From Verrucomicrobiota bacterium (GTDB lineage Bacteria > Verrucomicrobiota > Verrucomicrobiia > Limisphaerales > JADLHS01), in contig JANYBF010000421.1 in NCBI GenBank assembly GCA_025360895.1, positions 1-20,274 of the forward strand: DNA of 20,274 nucleotides, written 5' to 3'. The position numbers and the translations under genes were made by a program. The notes beneath the pieces are model-generated. The model was not told where the DNA came from, did not search any database, and worked only from the letters and a program-made list of their open reading frames with translations. Positions within the stretch are counted from its first letter, which is position 1; each line of letters begins with the position of its first letter. Below are positions 7,747 to 14,298 of the stretch, in pieces.

Positions 7747-7767
7747 ATCAGTCCGTAAATAGCAAAA

Positions 7768-7797
7768 GGCGCGACCGAGTAGTCGCGCCCTTTTTTT
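7768..7797 (+). terminator. Intrinsic (Rho-independent) terminator
   Basis: A perfect 8-bp GC-rich stem, GGCGCGAC (7768-7775) with GTCGCGCC (7782-7789), has a 6-nt loop and is followed by C and then seven T (7791-7797). It lies 21 bp after the stop of the one-TM protein and closes the polyprenyl synthase/sigma operon. On the minus strand the same stem is followed by four T, so it may also help end the convergent CvpA-family transcript. Confidence 0.9.
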
Positions 7798-7822
7798 CTG
7801 GCTTCTCAATTTGTGGTAAAAA

Positions 7823-9031
7823 TCAATCTTCCTTCACGAAGGCCACCGGGGTGCTGTCGCCAGAGATGATCAGACGGCTACCGTCAACCTTTGCCGTCCG
7901 CTTGTCCGTGCCGCCGTCGAGCGTCAATTCGTAGTCGTTGCCGATCGCCTTCCATTCGCCTTTCAAGTTTTTGGCTTCGCCGCTGTACGGCTGGCCGGGC
8001 TGCAACTTGATTACGGGAAAACCTTTCAACACTAGCACTTGGTCGGGCCCCGCTACGATACTGCTCTTGGGAAATTTTTCGCTCAACCATGTCCGCAGTT
8101 TCGCGGCCTCGCTACCCGTCGCATTGGGGCGGGCTTGGAGCCGGGTGGCGTGGGCGTCGAATGTCCATCGGCCAAGGATGCGCTCGCGGTCATACTTCTC
8201 CGACTTGCCTGTTTCGAGAAACGTGTTCAAATCCTTCAAGTCGGGCTGTAATGTCGTCCAAGTGAGACGCAACAGTTCGGGATTGTCGAAGACCGCCTTG
8301 GCCGTGGGATGTTGCAAAACCTCGCGCAGCGGTGTTTGCTTCAATCGCAATCCTGAGAATTCAGTGTCCTGCCCGAGCGCTTGAAACTCGGGCCGCTCGC
8401 CCAGCGAAAGAAACCCGGGATAGCGCAACAGTCGCGCCTCCCGCAGAGGGTTTTGATACAAATAACCTGCCACATCCGCCGTGTCATAAAATGCGTCGTT
8501 CATGGGGTCCACCACCTTGGCGACGCGCGCCATGCCGGTGCTTTGCAAATCGCGGCCCAATTGATTCAAAAGTCGCATTCCTTTCGGATCCGTTTCGCCC
8601 GACGCCATTTGCACGGTCCAATAGCTAAACGCGTGGATCCCCATCACGATCAAAATGAGATACATGACGCCATTCAATAGTCCGACGCACGCGCCGAGCC
8701 GGGCGTTAAGCCGCTCCCATAATTTCAGCCGCAGATCCCCCGCTTTGTATTTATAATAAACGTCCACCTTTTGATGCACGAGCAGCGCGCCGATCTTGAT
8801 CAACGCCAGCACAATGACAAAGGCGACGAACGGGGGAAGCACCCAGAGGAGTATGGGGTTAACGACACCAAGGATCTTGAGCAACGGCGCCACCAGTTTA
8901 CCGAGTAATCCGGCGAGGAGCGCGGCGAGAATGATGCCAAAGAAGGAAATGCCCGCGCGAATGGCCCCTTGCCGATACCCTGCGGCAGCCAAACACACCA
9001 GCAACAAAATCGCGAGCAGCCAGATTGTCAT
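7823..9031 (-). CDS. CvpA-family membrane protein with large C-terminal extension
   Basis: The 402-aa product begins MTIWLLAILLLVCLAAAGYR, and its N-terminal part resembles CvpA (colicin V production family) inner-membrane proteins. There are about four hydrophobic segments, roughly 2-20, 28-50, 58-86 and 115-137, with the GYRQGAIRAG turn after the first as in that family. The molecular role of CvpA proteins is not settled. Unlike the usual ~160-aa protein, this one continues for about 260 more residues without TM helices. The extension includes a Leu-rich helical region (about 150-300), GRWTFDAHAT and a beta-rich end (about 350-402) with GEWKAIGNDYELTLDGG. It converges on the sigma operon across the shared terminator region. 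The gene upstream on the same strand, a glycosyltransferase, is 219 bp away. Confidence 0.75.
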   Translation of the reverse strand: MTIWLLAILLLVCLAAAGYRQGAIRAGISFFGIILAALLAGLLGKLVAPLLKILGVVNPILLWVLPPFVAFVIVLALIKIGALLVHQKVDVYYKYKAGDLRLKLWERLNARLGACVGLLNGVMYLILIVMGIHAFSYWTVQMASGETDPKGMRLLNQLGRDLQSTGMARVAKVVDPMNDAFYDTADVAGYLYQNPLREARLLRYPGFLSLGERPEFQALGQDTEFSGLRLKQTPLREVLQHPTAKAVFDNPELLRLTWTTLQPDLKDLNTFLETGKSEKYDRERILGRWTFDAHATRLQARPNATGSEAAKLRTWLSEKFPKSSIVAGPDQVLVLKGFPVIKLQPGQPYSGEAKNLKGEWKAIGNDYELTLDGGTDKRTAKVDGSRLIISGDSTPVAFVKED

Positions 9032-9250
9032 ACCGTAAAACTAGAAGCCACCGCCACGAAAAGCACGAAGAAAATGCGGGAAGGGATCAACCGCTGTGTT
9101 TTTGGATAAATCTTTGAAACGAAATATCAGACCTGCGAGCGAACACCTGGCTCAGAGTCAATTTTGAGAAAGAGTGTGTTTCCGTTTGGGTCTATGTCGT
9201 GCCAGTTGTGAAGTCTTCAATCGGCGGTCAAGCCCAACCGTGATTAGCCC

Positions 9251-10429
9251 TTACCACTTGGAATAAACCATCCGCTTGGCCTCAATGAAAATGTAGGCGA
9301 CAAAACGGAAGAGTCGGCGCAACAAGGGATTGTCCGGCCACATCTCGGCATTTTCCTGGGTAAGCTTCTCGGCTTCAGCCGGCTTTCCGGTTGCGCGCAA
9401 ACATTCCGCTTTGAGAAGATTAACAAATTTCGTGCGCAGATCGGAATAAGCCACGACTTCCAAAACCACCATGGCTTCTTCGTATCGGCCAGCTTTGATC
9501 ATGGCGCGGGCCTTGGTCAGGAGCCGGGCCACCGCCTTGGCTTCGAGATTGAAATACCGTTCGTCCAGCGTCAGCCGTTGTTCCGGAGTCAGGTTGGAGT
9601 GCCGTTCCTCACGGAAAATCGCGTAGAGGTCGGAGAAATTCTTGCTTTCCTCGTGAAACCGGTGGATAACCGCCCGGCTTTGATGTTCAATTTGATCCTG
9701 TTCCGCGCATGGCGTTGCGTAAATTTGCTTGAGTAGTTCTTTGGCGGTGTGAATCCGTTCGTCCAGCGTGTGGTTGTAAAAGCCCGTCCAGAAAGCCACG
9801 TTGCGCATCCGTGGGGTCTTGCCCTTGCCACCGATCAAACCAAGTTTGATGGGCAACTGCTCGCGCCGCCCAATAATCTGTCCGATTTGATCCAGCCACG
9901 TATCGTCGAACCAAAACGGGAAATAGGCCGTACTGAAACGGCCCGTCACGGCCATCCATTCCGCGCTCAAAATCATTTGAAACGTCGGCTCGTGCAATTC
10001 TGGATCATGCGGGTGGGCGACCAGGATGCGATCCGGATATTTGTCGAAAGCCGCGCGGATAACGTCGTCCCAGCCGGGCGTTACGAACAGTGTATCGTCC
10101 GCGTGCAACATGAAAATGCCGGAGCCCGAGGTGCAGGCCCGCCAGGTAAGATTGTGGATTTCGCCGAGACTCGCCGCGCTTTCGCCAATAACCCAATGGA
10201 TGCCGAACGAATAGCCCTTGAATTGACCGGCTTGGATGGCATCCATCGTTAACTGGTCGTCGTGATCAATGTACAGCCACACCGCGACCTTGCTTTTTTG
10301 AGCGATGGTCTGCTCCAAAGAGGCAAATACCTGGGCTAACATTTGGGGCCGGCCCCGCGTGGGTAAAAGCAGGCTGAGGTGGTCCCGGTCGGTGACCGGC
10401 GGTGGATTTTGTTTCAGCGAAATGAACAT
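9251..10429 (-). CDS. GT-A/GT2-like glycosyltransferase with TPR-like tail
   Basis: The 392-aa product opens with LSLLLPTRGRP (18-28), the usual start of a GT2-type nucleotide-sugar-binding domain. An acidic IDHDDQL stretch (54-60) and LHADDTLF (108-115) follow; the latter is a DxD-like motif that would hold the metal and sugar diphosphate. The remaining catalytic region contains FDDTWLDQIG and GFYNHTLDERI. Residues about 300-375 look like two TPR-like helical hairpins (ARAMIKAGRYEEAMVVLE, AECLRATGKPAEAEKLTQEN). There is no signal peptide or clear TM segment, so it is cytoplasmic or peripheral. It is divergent from the sugar-nucleotide operon, which suggests a role in the same glycan. Donor and acceptor are unknown. 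Confidence 0.78.
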   Translation of the reverse strand: MFISLKQNPPPVTDRDHLSLLLPTRGRPQMLAQVFASLEQTIAQKSKVAVWLYIDHDDQLTMDAIQAGQFKGYSFGIHWVIGESAASLGEIHNLTWRACTSGSGIFMLHADDTLFVTPGWDDVIRAAFDKYPDRILVAHPHDPELHEPTFQMILSAEWMAVTGRFSTAYFPFWFDDTWLDQIGQIIGRREQLPIKLGLIGGKGKTPRMRNVAFWTGFYNHTLDERIHTAKELLKQIYATPCAEQDQIEHQSRAVIHRFHEESKNFSDLYAIFREERHSNLTPEQRLTLDERYFNLEAKAVARLLTKARAMIKAGRYEEAMVVLEVVAYSDLRTKFVNLLKAECLRATGKPAEAEKLTQENAEMWPDNPLLRRLFRFVAYIFIEAKRMVYSKW

Positions 10430-10533
10430 GCGCGCGTAAGGTGGGTTTACAGAAAGATTTCTTGCGGCGGCAAACTATCGGTATTTAGCCGCCCAATTCA
10501 AGGCGCAAAAAACTACCCTTTCAAAGCCGGCCC

Positions 10534-10561
10534 GCAACCAGAAGCGCAACCAGAAGCGCAA
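10534..10561. repeat. 12-bp tandem repeat in divergent intergenic region
   Basis: GCAACCAGAAGC occurs twice in tandem (10534-10545, 10546-10557) followed by a partial third copy GCAA. It lies just upstream of the candidate promoter of the cupin operon, in the 189-bp gap between divergent genes. Possible roles are a protein-binding site or a simple slippage duplication. Confidence 0.6.
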
Positions 10562-10590
10562 TTGACGCTACCGGAGCCATGCCCTAGCAT
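10562..10590 (+). promoter_or_regulatory. Candidate sigma70-type promoter of the sugar-modification operon
   Basis: TTGACG (10562-10567) and TAGCAT (10585-10590) are separated by exactly 17 bp, the optimal spacing. Transcription would start at about 10597, giving a leader of roughly 22 nt before the ATG at 10619. The leader is A-rich (GGAAAAAATATAAAAC) but has no Shine-Dalgarno. A second, TATAAA-like hexamer lies at 10599-10604. Confidence 0.5.
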
Positions 10591-10618
10591 GGAAAAAATA
10601 TAAAACTAGCGACTCCTT

Positions 10619-11074
10619 ATGCGAATGAAATCCTTCAAGCCGAACTGTAACCTGAGCACGATTCAGGACGGGCGCGGCGCCATTTTCTCCTTCGTTCCCG
10701 ATGCTCCCATCCTGGAATGGACGCATCAGTTCATCAAGGCCGGCAAGATTCGCGGCAATCACTGCCACCCGGAATTTGATGAATATATCCTGCTGGTGGA
10801 CGGAGTGGGCGTGGAGGTCGAGAAAGATACGGAGACCGGGAAGGAATCATTTATCTACATGAGCAAGGGTGAATGTATTTTCATTCCCGCCAATACCTAC
10901 CATGTGTTTCTAGCTGTCACGGATTGCCAGTCGGTTTCCTTCCTGACCAAACGCTGGGATGACTGCAAGGTGCCGATCCGCCATCAAAATCTTGGCATGG
11001 GCGAAGGGGATCATGGCGATCCCAAAAGCGCCTTTTACAAAGAACAGAACAAAACCAGTCAGCACGTCCAATAA
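10619..11074 (+). CDS. Metal-binding cupin protein of sugar-nucleotide cluster
   Basis: A 151-aa single-domain cupin. Both cupin motifs are complete: RGNHCHPEFDEYILLVDG (45-62, ligands His48, His50, Glu55) and G84..P90ANTYH95 (fourth ligand His95), so it should bind a divalent metal. The context is a deoxysugar-type operon, and the WTHQFIKAGKIRGNHCH segment resembles small cupins that modify NDP-sugars or polysaccharides. RmlC-type 3,5-epimerases do not use this metal triad, so I do not call it RmlC. An isomerase, epimerase or sugar-binding role is possible. It is the first gene of the operon and ends 11 bp before the oxidoreductase gene. The start could be Met1 or Met3. Confidence 0.82.
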   Translation: MRMKSFKPNCNLSTIQDGRGAIFSFVPDAPILEWTHQFIKAGKIRGNHCHPEFDEYILLVDGVGVEVEKDTETGKESFIYMSKGECIFIPANTYHVFLAVTDCQSVSFLTKRWDDCKVPIRHQNLGMGEGDHGDPKSAFYKEQNKTSQHVQ

Positions 11075-11085
11075 GTTTACTTCGC

Positions 11086-12090
11086 ATGTCGCCCGTCCGA
11101 TTCGGCATCATCGCCTGCTCCAGCGTGGCGCAACGGCGATTTCTGCCCGCGCTGGCGGATTCCAAAATGGCGCAACTGGTGCATGTCGGGAGCCGCGACC
11201 AAGCCAAAGCCAAACAGTGCGCCCAAGCGTTTTCCGGCGCCAAATCCGGCGACTATGACGCCGTGCTAGCCGATCCCGAAGTGGAGGCGGTTTATATTTC
11301 CACCCCCCCGTCGCTGCATGAAGAATGGGTGCTCAAAGCGGTGGCCAAGGGCAAACATGTGCTGTGTGAAAAACCGGCCTTCGGCGACTTCCGATCAGCG
11401 GTCGCAGTGGTCGAACGTTGCCGCGCCGCCGGGGTTCGCCTGGCGGAAGGTTACTCGTTCCGGTGGCATCCCCAACATGCAACAATCCGTTCGCTCATTG
11501 GGCAGGGCCGCATTGGGCAACCCAGATTCTTCTCGGCGGAGTTTACTTACCCACGTCCACCGGCGAATGATATTCGCCTGAATCCACAGTTGGACGGCGG
11601 AGTTTTCCGGGATTCAGCCGGATACCCGGTAGCGGCAGCACTGCTCCAAATGCCCGGACATCCGGTTTCCGTGTTCTGTCAGATGGGACAAGATCAAGCC
11701 ACGGGTGTAACCGACACCTTCTCCTTGGGGATAAACTTTGCACCGGGGGAATCGGCTCAAATGTTCGTGGCGTTCGGCGTCCACTACCGTTCACGTTACG
11801 CCATCTCCGGAACTCTTGGACGCGTGGAATCAGAGCGGGCCTTCTCCGTAGGGCCACAGGTAAAAACCATCATTGCCTTGGAAACGGAGACTGGGTCGGA
11901 AAGAATTGAGATTAAACCGGATGATCAGTTTCGCCTGATGGTGGATGATTTTTCCGCGCAGATTCGAGGCACTGCGGTCGCACCGAGGGCTTTCGAAGCA
12001 GACCTGCTCCACCAACATGCCGTCATGGATGCGGCCGCCCACTCCCAGCGCGAAGGACGCGTGATTGCGCTTTCAGATTATCAGCTATGA
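11086..12090 (+). CDS. Gfo/Idh/MocA-family NAD(P)-dependent oxidoreductase
   Basis: The 334-aa product has a Rossmann N-terminus (VRFGIIACSSVAQRRFLPAL, 4-23), in which the usual GxGxxG is degenerate. VEAVYISTPPSLH (66-78) and the catalytic-Lys motif CEKP (94-97) follow. The C-terminal substrate domain carries DSAGYP (176-181), equivalent to the family's DxGxY motif. Members reduce or oxidise sugars and NDP-sugars; within deoxysugar clusters they often act as 3-ketoreductases. Its place between a cupin, an SDR and a C-methyltransferase fits that role, but the substrate is inferred. Its stop codon overlaps the next ATG (ATGA), implying coupled translation. Confidence 0.9.
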   Translation: MSPVRFGIIACSSVAQRRFLPALADSKMAQLVHVGSRDQAKAKQCAQAFSGAKSGDYDAVLADPEVEAVYISTPPSLHEEWVLKAVAKGKHVLCEKPAFGDFRSAVAVVERCRAAGVRLAEGYSFRWHPQHATIRSLIGQGRIGQPRFFSAEFTYPRPPANDIRLNPQLDGGVFRDSAGYPVAAALLQMPGHPVSVFCQMGQDQATGVTDTFSLGINFAPGESAQMFVAFGVHYRSRYAISGTLGRVESERAFSVGPQVKTIIALETETGSERIEIKPDDQFRLMVDDFSAQIRGTAVAPRAFEADLLHQHAVMDAAAHSQREGRVIALSDYQL

Positions 12091-12998
12091 AGATATTAGT
12101 TACTGGCGGCACAGGGTTTCTTGGGCGGCATTTGGTGCCCGATCTGCAACGGCAGGGGGCTGAGGTCACAATCATAAACTCGCGGAACTGCAATCTGGTT
12201 GAAAAACAAAACCTCCTGCAGTTCAAGGACACAAAATTTGACCAGATCTACCATCTTGCTGCGTGGACCAAGGCGGGCGATTTCTGCCTCTATCACAAAG
12301 GCGAGCAGTGGATCATCAATCAACAGATCAACACCAACGTCCTTTGGTTCTGGCGCGAACATCAGCCGCAGGCGGTGATGATCGCCATGGGCACTGGCTG
12401 CGCTTATCCCCCGGAACTGAACTTGCAGGAGGAAAATTACATGGTCGGCGAGCCGGATCACGACCTCTACACCTACGCCATGACCAAACGGATGCTTTAC
12501 GTTGGCCAACTGGCGCTCCATCACCAGTTCAAGATGTCGTACCGGCATCTGATTCCGTCTACGTTGTTCGGCCCGAAGTTCGACCGTGCGGATACGCATT
12601 TCATCTTCGACTTGATCAAGAAAATCGTTGCCGGCAAGACGCAAGGCCGGCCGGTCGCCCTCTGGGGCAACGGCCACCAAATCCGCGAACTCATCTACAT
12701 TGACGACGCGGTCAAGCTCATCCATCTGGCCACCGAGCATTGTCCGAACGACTTGCTCAACCTTGGCAGCGGGGTCGGCCATACCATCCGCGAATACGCC
12801 GCGATGATTTGCGATGTCGTGGACTACGACCCCACCAAAATTATTTACGACACCGACAAGTGGTCGGGCGTGCCCAAAAAAGTTTTCAACCCGGGCAAAA
12901 TCAAACGCCTGTTCAACTTTGAGTTCACGGACATCCGTCAGGCGCTGGCGGAAACCATCCGTTACTACCAATCGCTCCCGCCCGAAACTACCCCCTGA
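12087..12998 (+). CDS. NAD(P)-dependent SDR, GDP-L-fucose-synthase-like
   Basis: A 303-aa extended short-chain dehydrogenase/reductase. The nucleotide-binding GGTGFLG (7-13) gives Gly7/10/13, and the catalytic pair is Tyr130xxxLys134 in YAMTK. IYHLAAW (54-60) and a GTGCAYP loop (102-108) resemble GDP-L-fucose synthase (WcaG/Fcl), where this loop carries the active-site Ser/Cys/His neighbourhood. GDP-fucose synthase performs a 3,5-epimerisation and 4-reduction. Here no GDP-mannose 4,6-dehydratase is in the window, so the substrate may instead be a GDP-heptose or another keto-sugar. It overlaps the upstream gene by 4 bases and ends 4 bases before the C-methyltransferase ATG. Confidence 0.88.
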   Translation: MKILVTGGTGFLGRHLVPDLQRQGAEVTIINSRNCNLVEKQNLLQFKDTKFDQIYHLAAWTKAGDFCLYHKGEQWIINQQINTNVLWFWREHQPQAVMIAMGTGCAYPPELNLQEENYMVGEPDHDLYTYAMTKRMLYVGQLALHHQFKMSYRHLIPSTLFGPKFDRADTHFIFDLIKKIVAGKTQGRPVALWGNGHQIRELIYIDDAVKLIHLATEHCPNDLLNLGSGVGHTIREYAAMICDVVDYDPTKIIYDTDKWSGVPKKVFNPGKIKRLFNFEFTDIRQALAETIRYYQSLPPETTP

Positions 12999-13002
12999 AT
13001 TT

Positions 13003-14244
13003 ATGCCCTGCCGAGTTTGTCACAGCAACCGTCTCGAACAATTTCTTGACCTGGGCGACCAACCGCATTGCGACAGTCTCTTGCTCCCGGAGGATTTGTC
13101 GCGCCGCGAACCCTATTACCCGTTGCAAGTCTGCTTCTGCCACGACTGCACGGCGGTGCAGATCAATTACACCGTACCCAAAGAGACGATGTTCGGCGAA
13201 TACCTCTACGTTTCCGGCACCACCCAGACGCTCCGCACTCATTTCCAAAACAGCACCGACCGCCTCGTCGCGCGCCTCGGCCTCAAGCCCAACGACCTCG
13301 TCGTGGACATCGGCAGCAACGACGGTACCTGGCTCGCGTGCTATCAAAAATACGGACTTCGCACGCTCGGGGTGGACGGCGCGCGCAACCTGGCGGAAAT
13401 GGCCAATCAACGCGGCATCGAAACGTGGGCGCGCTTCTTCAACGTCGAAGTGGCCCGCGAAATCATTACCACGAAAGGCCGCGCCCAACTGGTCACGGCT
13501 GCGGGGGTTTTCTTTCATCTCGAAGAACTGCACAGCGTCACGGAAGGTATCGCGGAGTTAATCCGCGACGGCGGCGTGTTCTGCGTGCAAGCGATCTCCC
13601 TAACCGCCATGTTGCGTCACACACAATTTGATCAGGTTTATCACGAGCACCTCACCTATTGGACGGCGAAGTCGCTCGAACGATTGTTTTCGCAATACGG
13701 GCTGGAGATTTTTCACGCCGACATGCTCCCGATCCACGGTGGCTCGATGGAATTACTTGTCGCAGTGAAGGGTTCCCAGCCGATTGATGCCTCTGTTCAG
13801 AAGATGCGGGCCGAGGAAGCACAACTCGGTTGTCACCAGATCGAAACCTACCGCAACTTCGCCACGCGGGTTCGGGAGATTGAGACTGAACTCATGACTA
13901 TCCTGCGGGATTACGCTGTGAAGGGGAAATCCGTTCAAGCGTTCGGAGCACCAGCCAAAGGGGCCACATTGCTCAACTCCTTTCACATCACAACCGATCT
14001 GGTGCAATGCGCCGTGGAGGTCAACCCACTCAAGGTCGGCAAATGCATTCCGGGCGCGCGACTTCCGATTGTGGATGAGACCAAGACCGCGCCACCCGAC
14101 GCCTATCTGATCCTGGCGTGGAATTTTTTATCAGAATTCCTGCCGAAGAAGCGCGATTACATCATGGCCGGCGGCGAATTCATCGTGCCCATTCCCACGC
14201 CTATAGTGATCAACCGGCACAACTACGCGCAATACGCCAACTGA
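13003..14244 (+). CDS. Zinc-ribbon SAM-dependent C-methyltransferase (NDP-hexose type)
   Basis: The 413-aa product has the three-part layout of NDP-sugar C-methyltransferases of the TylC3/TcaB9 kind. A small N-terminal zinc-binding region has Cys3xxCys6 and Cys46xxCys49 (with Cys44 also nearby). A SAM-binding Rossmann domain has VVDIGSNDGTWL (100-111) and YHEHLTYW (213-220, containing the conserved catalytic His region). A C-terminal domain has GAPAKGATLLNSF (315-327). Such enzymes add a methyl group to a sugar ring carbon, usually C-3 of a 4-keto-6-deoxy sugar. I chose the ATG at 13003, four bases after the epimerase stop; an open frame extending upstream overlaps that gene and lacks homology-like content. 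The true substrate is unknown. Confidence 0.9.
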   Translation: MPCRVCHSNRLEQFLDLGDQPHCDSLLLPEDLSRREPYYPLQVCFCHDCTAVQINYTVPKETMFGEYLYVSGTTQTLRTHFQNSTDRLVARLGLKPNDLVVDIGSNDGTWLACYQKYGLRTLGVDGARNLAEMANQRGIETWARFFNVEVAREIITTKGRAQLVTAAGVFFHLEELHSVTEGIAELIRDGGVFCVQAISLTAMLRHTQFDQVYHEHLTYWTAKSLERLFSQYGLEIFHADMLPIHGGSMELLVAVKGSQPIDASVQKMRAEEAQLGCHQIETYRNFATRVREIETELMTILRDYAVKGKSVQAFGAPAKGATLLNSFHITTDLVQCAVEVNPLKVGKCIPGARLPIVDETKTAPPDAYLILAWNFLSEFLPKKRDYIMAGGEFIVPIPTPIVINRHNYAQYAN

Positions 14245-14298
14245 TCAGTAGCCTCAGATATTGGCGGCAAAATTCACCACCTCGATTGGTATGGCTCG

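Noticed and set aside
14245..14298. Possible bidirectional terminator between the convergent C-methyltransferase and LamG genes
   Set aside because: Only a short CTGATCAG palindrome is present, with no T tract on either strand.
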